A stretch of DNA of 21,363 nt. It comes from JAWLBW01 sp041687475 (lineage in GTDB: Bacteria; J088; JAWLBW01). The notes under the pieces are model-generated. The model did not search any database. It saw nothing but the letters and a program-made list of their open reading frames with translations, and was not told the origin of the DNA. This document shows positions 7,447-14,141 of the stretch, one piece after another. The first letter of the stretch is position 1, and each line of letters opens with the position of its first letter. The translations under genes and the position numbers were made by a program. Where the stretch lies: assembly GCA_041687475.1 (NCBI GenBank), contig JAWLBW010000040.1:1-21363 (forward strand). Reading direction: 5' to 3'.

Positions 7447-7824
7447 ATGCCTTCTCTCATTACACGCGACATCGAAGTCTCGGTCGAGGCCCGCTTTCTG
7501 CGCGAGCACTCGGCCGCCGGCGAATTCGCGTTCGCCTACGAGGTGACGGTCTTGAACAGGGGCGACGAGGCGGTGCAGCTGCTTCGTCGTCACTGGGTCA
7601 TTACCGACGGCATGGGCCATGTGCGCGAGGTCGAGGGGGCAGGGGTCGTAGGCGAACAGCCCATCATCGAACCCGGGCAGAGCTTTACCTACAACAGCTG
7701 GGCCACCCTGCCCACGCCGGTGGGCACGATGCGAGGCGCCTACCAGATGGTTTCGTCGGTGGGCGGCATCTTCGAAACGGCCATTCCCGAGTTCATTCTG
7801 AACGCCGATCAGATGGTTCACTGA
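7447..7824 (+). CDS. apaG: ApaG domain protein (DUF525)
   Basis: A 125-residue protein of standard ApaG length. Recognisable family blocks are the N-terminal ITRDIEVSVEARFL, FAYEVTVLNRGDEAVQLLRRHWVITD (about 28-53), VVGEQPIIEPGQSFTYNSW and a C-terminal MRGAYQMV. ApaG has a fibronectin-III/immunoglobulin-like beta fold; its cellular role is uncertain and has been tied to cobalt resistance and to the apaGH locus in enterobacteria. No apaH or ksgA lies beside it here. It starts one base after the yjbQ-like stop and has no Shine-Dalgarno of its own, so translation probably depends on the upstream gene. It is the last gene of the operon; 93 bases separate it from the convergent queG, and no clear terminator is seen there. 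Confidence 0.93.
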   Translation: MPSLITRDIEVSVEARFLREHSAAGEFAFAYEVTVLNRGDEAVQLLRRHWVITDGMGHVREVEGAGVVGEQPIIEPGQSFTYNSWATLPTPVGTMRGAYQMVSSVGGIFETAIPEFILNADQMVH

Positions 7825-7917
7825 CTGAGCGGTAGACCGGAGAAGGGGCTGCACAAGGCTCGGTCGTTATTCCTGCACCTTCCATGCAATTGGCCGTCAC
7901 GGCTCACGACCGGCGGC

Positions 7918-8907
7918 TTACGAACGCGGCGGGTCGTCTTCCGTTTCCGCGGCTTGAGGCGACGAAGTCGATGTTTCATCGCCGGGCGATCCGGTTTTCG
8001 GCTTCCACGCGGCGTTGCGTCTGAGTCCCACGGTTTTCGGCCGGTTCAGAGGCGTGCCGGGCAAAAGGGCGTCCATCTGCGCGTCATCGGCCAGCTGTGC
8101 GCCGGTCAGGCCGGCGTAACGGGGCATGAAGTCGGCCCATTGGGTGGCGACCGAAAACCGGTTCCACGGGCAGGCCTCGAGGCAGAGGTCGCAGCCGTGA
8201 ATCCACCCGTTGAGGTCGGGGGCGTCGGGGGGAAATTCGTTCCGGTGCTCGATGGTCCAGTACGAGATGCACTTGCGCGCGTCCATCCGGTGCGGGGCGA
8301 TGGCGCCGGTGGGGCAGGCGTCGACGCAGGCGGTGCAGGTTCCGCACAGATCGGGTTGGGGTGCGTCGTATTCGACCTCGATGTTCAGCAGTACGAGCCC
8401 TAGAATGAGCCAGCTGCCGTACGAGCGGCTGACCAGGTGGGTATGCTTGCCCTGCCATCCGAGACCGGCGCGCTGCGCCCAGGGCTTTTCGAGAATGGGA
8501 CTGGTGTCGACGCAGATTTTGCCCTCGAGCTCGGGAAACTCGCGGCGGGCGTCGGCCAGGGTTTTACGCAGGCGCTTGGGCAGAACGTTGTGGTAGTCGC
8601 GTGCCCGGGCATAGCGGGCGACGCGCTTGTCGTCGGCTTCGGGCAGTGCATCGGAAAAGTAGTTGGCGCCCACGACCATCACGGTTCTGGCATCGGCGAA
8701 AAGCAGGCGCGGGTCGGTGCGCTTTTCCGGCTCGCGGGTCATCCACTCCATATTGCCGTGCCGCCCATCGGCAAGCCATTCGGTAAGATGGGCGCGTTCC
8801 TGTTCGAGCACGGCCACCGGTGCGAATCCGACGGTTTCGAAACCGTGTTGGCGGGCGGCGTGCGCGAGCACCATGCGGGCGTATTTTTCGCGGGATATGT
8901 TGGGCAC
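7918..8907 (-). CDS. queG: Epoxyqueuosine reductase
   Basis: QueG performs the last step of queuosine synthesis, reducing epoxyqueuosine in the anticodon of His, Asp, Asn and Tyr tRNAs with cobalamin and two 4Fe-4S clusters. The 329-residue protein has an N-terminal catalytic region (GADGRHGNMEW-like segment at about 46-55, VDTSPILEKPWAQRAGLGWQG region near 134), a first ferredoxin motif CGTCTACVDACPTGAI (about 189-204) and a second CDLCLEACPWNRF (about 238-250). The last 30 residues are a low-complexity Ser/Thr/Glu tail beyond the family core. The start is GTG (8905-8907); no Shine-Dalgarno is visible, and Met12 (8874) is a possible alternative. It stands alone, convergent with apaG. Confidence 0.95.
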   Translation of the reverse strand: MPNISREKYARMVLAHAARQHGFETVGFAPVAVLEQERAHLTEWLADGRHGNMEWMTREPEKRTDPRLLFADARTVMVVGANYFSDALPEADDKRVARYARARDYHNVLPKRLRKTLADARREFPELEGKICVDTSPILEKPWAQRAGLGWQGKHTHLVSRSYGSWLILGLVLLNIEVEYDAPQPDLCGTCTACVDACPTGAIAPHRMDARKCISYWTIEHRNEFPPDAPDLNGWIHGCDLCLEACPWNRFSVATQWADFMPRYAGLTGAQLADDAQMDALLPGTPLNRPKTVGLRRNAAWKPKTGSPGDETSTSSPQAAETEDDPPRS

Positions 8908-9085
8908 AAATTACAGAATCGCAGATGGGGGGCGGTTGTTCCAGTGGCGAGGGCGGGGGGAAGTGAAATGCACACATCGAGCCGGTGGGTTCGGTGAGCT
9001 TAGCGGATTAGATTGCGGGCCTGCGCGACCCCGACTGTTACCGGACACTATGGTCGCAGTTGCTTGCCGCTTCGCGGGAAAGAGC
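8908..9085. other. Upstream region of queG, no gene seen
   Basis: This begins a 374-base stretch without a gene between queG and the assembly gap. A TGTAAT box on the minus strand (8915-8910) is a possible -10 but sits only two bases from the GTG start and has no convincing -35. I see no RNA gene or conserved open frame here. The rest of the stretch (9086-9281) holds the short tandem repeat, the terminator and the inverted repeat listed separately. Confidence 0.5.
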
Positions 9086-9139
9086 GTCGACCCCGTCCAT
9101 CCTGTCGACCCCGTCCATCCTGTCCACCCCGTCCACTGA
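9086..9139. repeat. Tandem 18 bp repeat built from a 9 bp module
   Basis: GTCGACCCCGTCCATCCT occurs exactly at 9086-9103 and 9104-9121, and a third, diverged copy runs 9122-9139. Each unit is two related nonamers (gtc-g/c-acccc and gtccatcct). It lies just beyond the cysK terminator. It is probably a non-coding slippage repeat. Confidence 0.88.
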
Positions 9140-9167
9140 AAAAAGAAAGCCCGCCGGAGGCGGGCTT
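9138..9167 (-). terminator. Rho-independent terminator (cysK transcript)
   Basis: Read leftward, a nine-base stem AAGCCCGCC/GGCGGGCTT with a three-base loop (9167-9147) is followed by the T-rich tract TTTCTTTTTT (9148-9139, sharing bases with the stem foot). The T-run is on the minus strand, so it ends transcription coming from cysK across the assembly gap. Confidence 0.88.
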
Positions 9168-9233
9168 GAGATCGTACGACCGTGGTTCTCGAGCCTCTTT
9201 CGCTTAAGGATTACGGATTGAGAATCGAGAATT

Positions 9234-9260
9234 GCAGTAACGCAAGCCGAGCGTTACTGC
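9234..9260. repeat. Perfect 10 bp inverted repeat beside the assembly gap
   Basis: GCAGTAACGC (9234-9243) and GCGTTACTGC (9251-9260) are exact reverse complements around a seven-base loop AAGCCGA. There is no T-run. It lies 12 bases from the run of N. It could be a second hairpin at the cysK 3' end, a small repeat element, or a feature that hindered assembly. Confidence 0.75.
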
Positions 9261-9271
9261 ACAGCCAGCCG

Positions 9272-9281
9272 NNNNNNNNNN
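9272..9281. other. Assembly gap (ten N)
   Basis: Ten undetermined bases join two contigs. The true distance is unknown. The gap falls in or next to the 3' end of cysK, so any reading across it is artificial. Confidence 0.99.
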
Positions 9282-10250
9282 TATATTTCCAGACCCCCCC
9301 GCCGCGCTTAACCCCACGGCCAGCCGGGCTTCTTCGGCCAGCACGGTCGAGAGGTAACGCTCGCCGGTGCTGGGAATGATGACCACGATCGTCTTGCCGG
9401 CGTTTTCGGGCCGCTTGGCAACCTGCACGGCCGCCTGAATGGCGGCGCCCGACGAAATGCCGACCAGAATGCCTTCTTCGCGGGCCACGCGGCGGGCCAT
9501 TTTCACGGCATCTTCCGACGAGATCTGGGCGACTTCGTCGTAAAGCTCGGTGTTCAGTACATCGGGTACGAAGCCGGCGCCGATGCCCTGAATCTTGTGG
9601 GGGCCGGGGCTGCCGCCCGACAGAACGGGGCTCTCGGTGGGTTCGACCGCAACCGCCTTGAACGCGGGTTTGCGCTTCTTGATGATGTCGGACACGCCGG
9701 TAATCGTGCCGCCGGTACCGATGCCGGCCACCAGAATGTCGACCTTTCCGTCGGTGTCGTTCCAGATTTCTTCGGCCGTGGTCTGGCGATGGATTTCGGG
9801 GTTGGCCGGGTTCTTGAACTGCTGCGGCATGAACGAATTGGGTGTATTGGCCAGCAGTTCTTCGGCCTTGGCAATCGCGCCCTTCATGCCCTGCGCGCCC
9901 GGCGTGAGGTACAACTCGGCGCCCAGCATTTTCAGCAGAATGCGGCGTTCCATGCTCATGGTTTCGGGCATGGTCAGAATGAGTCGATAACCCTTGGCGG
10001 CGCAGACGAAAGCAAGGGCAATGCCCGTGTTGCCGCTGGTGGGCTCGATAATGGTCGAACCCGGACCGATTTTGCCGTCGCGTTCGGCCGCTTCAATCAT
10101 GGCCTTGCCGATGCGGTCCTTGACCGAACTCAGCGGATTGAAGGATTCAAGCTTGGCCAGAACGGTGGCGCCGGCGCCTTCGGTAACGCGGTTCAAACGT
10201 ACGAGGGGGGTATGTCCGATGGTCTGGGTAATGTCGTCGAAAATCCGCAT
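9282..10250 (-). CDS. cysK: Cysteine synthase A (O-acetylserine sulfhydrylase), 3' end lost in gap
   Basis: This PLP enzyme makes cysteine from O-acetylserine and sulfide. Conserved elements are IGHTPLVRLN (about 11-20), the PLP-lysine motif SSVKDRIG with Lys44, the substrate loop PTSGNTG (about 70-76), the PLP-phosphate loop GTGGT (about 178) and the C-terminal STGERYLST. The start ATG 10250 follows AGGGAG at eight bases; an in-frame ATG further upstream (10325) would add an unsupported extension. The family-like sequence ends near ERYLSTVLAEEARLAVG. The few codons after it (LSAAGGSGNI) pass a seven-C run at 9294-9300 and enter the N run without a stop. A one-base indel near 9310 would give TAA directly after AVG, so a sequencing error at the contig end is possible. 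A terminator lies beyond the gap. Confidence 0.93.
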
Positions 10251-10323
10251 GATGTGTACTCCCTTAAAGTTGACCAGTTTAGCGGGAAATAGAACCACCT
10301 GCAAGGCAAAGAAGGATTCAGGC

Positions 10324-10335
10324 ATAGTCGACTAT
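10324..10335. promoter_or_regulatory. 12 bp palindrome over the cysK -10 region
   Basis: ATAGTCGACTAT is its own reverse complement and overlaps the proposed cysK -10 box and start point. It is a possible operator, but palindromes of this length also arise by chance in a window of this size. Confidence 0.3.
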
Positions 10336-10359
10336 AGATGTGTGGATTACGGGTGTCGG
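10331..10359 (-). promoter_or_regulatory. Probable cysK promoter
   Basis: Read leftward, CCGACA (10359-10354) and TATAGT (10336-10331) are 17 bases apart, giving four and five matches to consensus. Initiation near 10324 would leave a leader of about 75 bases. The -10 lies within the 12-base palindrome at 10324-10335. Confidence 0.4.
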
Positions 10360-10384
10360 CATGCGCGCAGGCGGTGCGAACCGG

Positions 10385-10413
10385 TGGACGAGCGCTCGCC
10401 CGGCTGCTAGGCT
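10385..10413 (+). promoter_or_regulatory. Possible leaderless promoter of the alpha/beta-hydrolase gene
   Basis: TGGACG (10385-10390) and TAGGCT (10408-10413) are 17 bases apart, and the ATG follows six bases later at 10420. The -10 match is weak (three of six). The absence of any Shine-Dalgarno and the parallel with other genes in this window support a leaderless start. Confidence 0.3.
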
Positions 10414-10419
10414 GTCAAC

Positions 10420-11118
10420 ATGACTGTCTATTTCGAACGCATTGCCGTGAACGGCCAGGAACTCGACGTCGCCTTTCACGAACCCGCGCATGTGCGGGCA
10501 TGGGTGGTTACCCTGCACGGGCTCGAGAGCAACAAGGACGGGCGCAAATATTTTGCGCTCTCCGAACGGCTCGACCAGCACGGCATCGGCGTGGTGCGCT
10601 TCGATTTTCGCGGCTGCGGGCAGAGCGACGGGCTGTTTGAAGACACCAATGTAGGCACGCGCGTGGCCGACGCCCGTACGGTGCTCGAAGCGGTGCGCAA
10701 GCGTCAGGGGGGCGACCGCCTGGGTCTGTTCGGTTCGAGCATGGGCGGTTTCGTGTCTTTCTTCGTCGCCGGCGACGCCGAGGTGCGCGCCACGGTTGCG
10801 TTGGCGGCGCCGGGCAATCTCGACGACCTCATGGAAGCCCACGCCGACACGGTCGACGGTCTGAAGGCCTTTCTCGAAGAATATCGCCAAGGCCAATACC
10901 GCAAGCTGCCCGATAACCTGCCCAATGTGTTGCTGCTGCATGGCGCCGCCGACGACGTCGTACCGGTGGCCCATGTCGAGCAGGTCTGGCCGCACCTCGA
11001 CGAAGGCCGCCGGCAACGTATCTTCCCGGGCTGTGATCATCGCTTTTCGGCCCTCGAAGACCTTGACGAGGCCATACGCGAAAGCGAAGAGTGGTTCGTC
11101 AGGCACCTGCTGGGCTGA
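10420..11118 (+). CDS. Alpha/beta-hydrolase (serine hydrolase, Hydrolase_4-like)
   Basis: A 232-residue cytoplasmic serine hydrolase with an intact catalytic set: the oxyanion-strand motif TLHGLESNKDG (about 31-41), FDFRGCGQSDG (about 61-71), nucleophile elbow GSSMGG with Ser107, acidic Asp178 or Asp179 in HGAADDVVP, and His207 in GCDHRFS. No signal peptide is present. The pattern resembles monoacylglycerol-lipase- and feruloyl-esterase-like small hydrolases, but the substrate cannot be named. It is divergent from cysK with 169 bases between the two starts. The ATG has no Shine-Dalgarno. The next gene is 190 bases downstream and probably separately transcribed. Confidence 0.88.
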   Translation: MTVYFERIAVNGQELDVAFHEPAHVRAWVVTLHGLESNKDGRKYFALSERLDQHGIGVVRFDFRGCGQSDGLFEDTNVGTRVADARTVLEAVRKRQGGDRLGLFGSSMGGFVSFFVAGDAEVRATVALAAPGNLDDLMEAHADTVDGLKAFLEEYRQGQYRKLPDNLPNVLLLHGAADDVVPVAHVEQVWPHLDEGRRQRIFPGCDHRFSALEDLDEAIRESEEWFVRHLLG

Positions 11119-11258
11119 GCGCTTTCGGGGCCCCCCGCCGTCCGCTGGGAAACCGCGCACCGCTTTTACACGCCGGGGTGGGTTTCTCTTCCGGATAGCG
11201 CGTTTTTTGCCTTTCCTGAACCATCCCGAAACCCGGGAAATCTGCTACCGCGCACTGA

Positions 11259-11270
11259 GTGGGTACCCAC
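11259..11270. promoter_or_regulatory. 12 bp palindrome upstream of the DJ-1-like gene
   Basis: GTGGGTACCCAC is a perfect palindrome ending two bases before the proposed -35 (11273). It is a candidate operator for the DJ-1-like gene. Confidence 0.3.
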
Positions 11271-11272
11271 CA

Positions 11273-11301
11273 TTGTGGCGCGTCGCGTCAACGCATAGCA
11301 T
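11273..11301 (+). promoter_or_regulatory. Possible leaderless promoter of the DJ-1-like gene
   Basis: TTGTGG (11273-11278) and TAGCAT (11296-11301) are 17 bases apart, four of six matches each. Position +1 would fall at 11308-11309, exactly the ATG that best fits the family N-terminus. Confidence 0.4.
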
Positions 11302-11308
11302 GAAGTCC

Positions 11309-11854
11309 ATGCGCGATGCTGTGGTTTTCATCACCGATGGAATCGAAGTGCTGCCCGTACGCGAACTTGTTCGCTGGTTCCGACTGGGGGGCAGCGAACC
11401 CGTCTTTACCGGGGTTCCCGGCGTTACCCGCGTCTTCGTTCAGGGAAGCGGCAGCGGCATCGAAGTTCGATCCGTCGACTCCCTTGACCCCGCCGAAGTA
11501 CGCGGGCTTGTCATGCCTGAAAGTCCGACGCTCGCCCACGAGCTCATGCGTCCCAGGGTCGCAGCGGCCATTCACAGGCTGCTGGCGGCCGATGTGCCGG
11601 TGGTGACCTGGGGCGGCGGTATCGTGGCCTGCCTGCGAGCCGGACTCCTTACGGCAGGACATGTAGCCGGGCCCTATGAAAGTATTCCCGACCTTGTCGG
11701 CGCGGGTGTCGAGGTCGCCGACCAGCCCGTTGTCGTCGAAGGCTTGTGGATTACGGCCCGCAGCGCGATGGATCTGCCCCAAGCGCTGCGCGCAGCCTTC
11801 GGGTTCGGTGCCCACCCGGTCGAAACCGTTGTTTCGGCCGAGCATCAGCACTGA
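11309..11854 (+). CDS. DJ-1/PfpI superfamily protein lacking the nucleophilic Cys
   Basis: A 181-residue protein with the DJ-1/PfpI (class I glutamine amidotransferase-like) layout: first strand DAVVFITDGIEVLPV with the conserved Glu13, VRGLVMPES (about 64-72), a nucleophile-elbow region VVTWGGGIVACLRAGLL (about 98-114), and VVVEGLWITARS (about 141-152) before the last helix. In active relatives the elbow contains Cys (as in AAICAGP); here the aligned residue is Trp101 followed by three glycines, with the nearest Cys at 108. It is therefore probably not a standard glyoxalase, deglycase or protease, and may be a binding protein. The start is taken as ATG 11309; ATG 11300 is also in frame but overlaps the proposed -10. 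Family assignment is by pattern and moderately sure. Confidence 0.7.
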   Translation: MRDAVVFITDGIEVLPVRELVRWFRLGGSEPVFTGVPGVTRVFVQGSGSGIEVRSVDSLDPAEVRGLVMPESPTLAHELMRPRVAAAIHRLLAADVPVVTWGGGIVACLRAGLLTAGHVAGPYESIPDLVGAGVEVADQPVVVEGLWITARSAMDLPQALRAAFGFGAHPVETVVSAEHQH

Positions 11855-12003
11855 CGTCACCGCTTCCGAGCGTGGCAATCGGGGGGAAGCCACGCGAGCG
11901 CCACAGCCGCGGTTGGTTGCCTGCATCCCCGATAATTGATCACCGACGATTTTCTCCGATGAACACCGACAAGGAGAGAGTTGCGTCGCGTGACGGTCTG
12001 CCC
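11855..12003. other. Convergent intergenic region, no gene seen
   Basis: These 149 bases lie between two converging genes. GCGTGGC and GCCACGC form a seven-base inverted repeat around aatcggggggaa near 11869-11894. It lacks a T-run on either strand, so I do not call it an intrinsic terminator. Confidence 0.35.
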
Positions 12004-12948
12004 TTACTTTTTCCGGGGAAAAGTGCCGGTACGCACCCACCTGTCGAGCTTTTCGAACATGTCGCCGTCGTGCGCGGGCACGATAATGAGTTCCCTGTCG
12101 CTGTTCGCAAGGCGATGGAGGCGGCCCAGGGTTCGTTCCATGGCTTCGTCGTCCATATCGACCAGCTCACGCGCCGCGGCCGGACGATGCGAGGGCAGGC
12201 GTACGCCGTCGAGCGACCAGGTCGCATCGCCGATGAACAACAGGCGACGTCCTTCGACATGATTGAGAAGCACGCCCGTCGAACCGTGTGTGTGGCCCGG
12301 CAGCGGAAGGAGAATGACCGATCCGTCGCCGAAAACGTCGTGACTGTGTTCGAACTCGCCCCACGGTTCACCGTTCCAGGCAATGGCCTCGACGCGGGCC
12401 TCGGCGAAATGATGGCGCATGCCCGTTGTGAAATCGTCGGGGCGAAGGGCTTCGAGCAGGTCTTTCTCTTCGGGAGCCATCAACACGAGCGGCTTCTGCA
12501 TGTCGCCCAGGCCGCTGGTGTGATCCCAGTGCAGGTGGGTGAGCAGGACGAAGGCAATGGGCGGATTTCCCAGCCGCCCCAGCCAATTGCCCAGAGCCAG
12601 GTCGGATTGATAATCGAGCGCGGCCCGCTGAAGCGCGCCGAAACGCAGCAGGTCGCGTCGCGCCTCGCGCCCCAGGCCCGCGTCGATGAGAAAACGGGTA
12701 CCCGAGGCATGTTCGACCAGGAAAGCCGTGTGCACCATGTCGACGAACGAGAAGCACGAAGCCTCGGCGGCCAACATGCAGCGCGGGGTAGGGCGATGGC
12801 CGGTGCGCAGGGGTATCAGGCGCAGGAGCGCTCCGCCTTCGAACTTCTTTTCCGCAAGCGAGTCGGCGGCTGCCGGACCCGGACGAAAGGCGAGCGTAAG
12901 CAGGAAGATCAGCGTGAATGCGGCAGACAACCGGGTAGACCAGGGCAT
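12004..12948 (-). CDS. Exported metallo-beta-lactamase-fold hydrolase
   Basis: A 314-residue MBL-fold enzyme with a cleavable signal peptide: MPWSTR, a hydrophobic core, then RPGPAAADS with probable cleavage near residue 28. Zinc ligands are visible: THLHWDH (His138, His140, Asp142, His143), His219 in PGHTHGSTG and Asp241 in IGDATWS. A further PAHD near 291 fits the last ligand. The arrangement matches the N-acyl-homoserine-lactone lactonase/glyoxalase-II-like branch rather than antibiotic-hydrolysing class B enzymes. A secreted or periplasmic lactonase is plausible but not shown. A weak GAG precedes the ATG. The gene diverges from the PHA-system gene across a region with a 16-base palindrome, so the two may share control. 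Confidence 0.88.
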   Translation of the reverse strand: MPWSTRLSAAFTLIFLLTLAFRPGPAAADSLAEKKFEGGALLRLIPLRTGHRPTPRCMLAAEASCFSFVDMVHTAFLVEHASGTRFLIDAGLGREARRDLLRFGALQRAALDYQSDLALGNWLGRLGNPPIAFVLLTHLHWDHTSGLGDMQKPLVLMAPEEKDLLEALRPDDFTTGMRHHFAEARVEAIAWNGEPWGEFEHSHDVFGDGSVILLPLPGHTHGSTGVLLNHVEGRRLLFIGDATWSLDGVRLPSHRPAAARELVDMDDEAMERTLGRLHRLANSDRELIIVPAHDGDMFEKLDRWVRTGTFPRKK

Positions 12949-12993
12949 GGCTTTCTCGTGCGGGAATTTGAGTGACGACCTGTTACCCTATCG

Positions 12994-13009
12994 CGAAGCG
13001 GCCGCTTCG
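12994..13009. promoter_or_regulatory. 16 bp perfect palindrome between divergent genes
   Basis: CGAAGCGGCCGCTTCG is an exact palindrome lying between the MBL-fold gene (leftward from 12948) and the PHA-system gene (rightward from 13098). By simple 4^8 odds such a site is expected about 0.3 times in the whole window. It is a candidate shared operator. Confidence 0.4.
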
Positions 13010-13061
13010 GCAAGACAGGCTGTTCGCGACAAAGAAAGGCAGGGGCGACAGCACAACCTCG

Positions 13062-13091
13062 TGGACGCTCGCCGGGCGGCCGTTGTATAAT
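13062..13091 (+). promoter_or_regulatory. Leaderless sigma70-type promoter of the PHA-system gene
   Basis: TGGACG (13062-13067), an 18-base spacer and a perfect TATAAT (13086-13091) are followed after six bases by the ATG at 13098. The start of transcription would coincide with the start codon. Confidence 0.6.
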
Positions 13092-13097
13092 GGCCGT

Positions 13098-13436
13098 ATG
13101 GCAGAATTCACCATGGAACGGACGCACGGCGTCGACAAGCAGGAAGCCATTCGCCGCATCGACGGTTATCTCGACGAACTCGTTCAGCGGCAGTGGCCGA
13201 TGGGCATCAAGGTCAAGGAAGCCGACAAGAAGTGGACGGGTGACCGACTCGATTTCAGCGTCAAGGGCAAGAAGGGGCTCATGGGCGCTACGCTGCACGG
13301 CTCCATCGAGGTTGGCGAAAACGACGCTCTGCTGAAGATGGACCTGCCCGGCGTGGTGACTTCACTCGTGGGTGAAGACCGCATTCGCGGCGCCATCGGC
13401 CGCCGCTTCGACGCGCTGTTCGAGAAGAAAGCCTGA
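13098..13436 (+). CDS. Polyhydroxyalkanoic acid system protein (PHA_gran_rgn family)
   Basis: A 112-residue small basic protein that resembles the PHA granule-regulation family (PF09650): ERTHGVDKQEAIRRID near the N-terminus, a central VKEADKKWTGDRLDFSVKGK, LHGSIEVGE (about 67-75), and a C-terminal helix ending DALFEKK. Members are encoded with or near polyhydroxyalkanoate synthesis genes in many bacteria; their biochemical role is not well established. No phaC, phaE or phasin is in this window, so PHA storage is an inference from this one gene. The start ATG is placed six bases after a perfect TATAAT and has no Shine-Dalgarno. The longer in-frame reading upstream begins before that promoter and is rejected. 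Confidence 0.82.
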   Translation: MAEFTMERTHGVDKQEAIRRIDGYLDELVQRQWPMGIKVKEADKKWTGDRLDFSVKGKKGLMGATLHGSIEVGENDALLKMDLPGVVTSLVGEDRIRGAIGRRFDALFEKKA

Positions 13437-13453
13437 CATTCCGGGGCCGTGCA

Positions 13454-14134
13454 CTAGCCGACAACGTCGCGACAGAACCGTTCGACTGCCGTCGTCAACT
13501 CTTCCATGACTTCTTCGGCCGTGCGTCCGGTCTTTTTCGGCACGGCAAACGAGTGGTCGCCGCCGTCAATCACGTGCAGCCTCGCGCGTGGTCCCAATTC
13601 ATCGCACAGGGGCCGTAACAGCGTCAGATCGGCCAGCTTGTCGCGCGTTCCCTGCAGAAACAGCAGGGGCCGATTCACCTGCTTCAGGTGCGCGCCGCGA
13701 TCGGCCGAGGGTTTTCCGGCCGCGTGCAGGGGAAACCCGAAAAACACCAGCGCCTGAACCTGGGTAAGGCCGCCTTCGGCGGCCAGCAACGAAGTCATTC
13801 GCCCGCCCATCGACTTTCCCCCCGCAATCAGAGGCAGGTCGGGCGCCGCTTCGGCTGCGTCTGCCACGACGGCCCGAATCGTGTCCTGCAGCACGGGGGC
13901 GCGATCGGGCGCCTTGCGTCCGTTCTCCATGTAGGGAAACTGAAAGCGATAGCTACCGACTCCGTGCCTGGCGAGTGCGGCGCTCGCGCTTTCCATGAAG
14001 GGATGGCGCATGCCCGCGCCGGCTCCGTGCGCGAAGACGTAAAGCCCGCGGGCATCGGCGGGCAGGGTCAGCAGGGCCGAGACTTCATGCTTGCCGGCCT
14101 GCAGGCGGCGTTCGACGGTGTTGACTTCAGGCAT
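13454..14134 (-). CDS. Alpha/beta-hydrolase of the dienelactone hydrolase/Tex30-like family
   Basis: A 226-residue cytoplasmic serine-hydrolase-fold protein. Visible elements are VFAHGAGAGMRHPFM (about 33-47), RFQFPYME with NGRKAPDR (about 63-78), nucleophile elbow GGKSMGGRM with Ser108, Asp165 in QGTRDKL and His194 in GGDHSFAV. These blocks match the small KANL3/Tex30-type alpha/beta-hydrolases found widely in bacteria and eukaryotes, whose substrates are largely unknown. All triad residues are present. It lies 69 bases downstream of the large PAS histidine kinase gene in the same direction, so it could be read from that transcript. It also has its own candidate leaderless promoter with a 14-base palindrome. 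Confidence 0.88.
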   Translation of the reverse strand: MPEVNTVERRLQAGKHEVSALLTLPADARGLYVFAHGAGAGMRHPFMESASAALARHGVGSYRFQFPYMENGRKAPDRAPVLQDTIRAVVADAAEAAPDLPLIAGGKSMGGRMTSLLAAEGGLTQVQALVFFGFPLHAAGKPSADRGAHLKQVNRPLLFLQGTRDKLADLTLLRPLCDELGPRARLHVIDGGDHSFAVPKKTGRTAEEVMEELTTAVERFCRDVVG

Positions 14135-14141
14135 GCTTCAC

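Noticed and set aside
7825..7917. Terminator between apaG and queG
   Set aside because: Only short five-base pairings (gaccg/cggtc) and no T-run are seen.
9204..9281. Continuation of cysK across the N run
   Set aside because: The frame across unknown bases is arbitrary and the far side contains a hairpin and terminator rather than CysK-like protein.
12004..12948. Antibiotic-hydrolysing metallo-beta-lactamase
   Set aside because: The motif set fits the lactonase/glyoxalase-II-like branch (HxHxDH with GHTxG and GDA), so a resistance call is not supported.
11746..12975. 409-codon rightward frame
   Set aside because: Antisense to the MBL-fold gene, which has a signal peptide and all zinc ligands.
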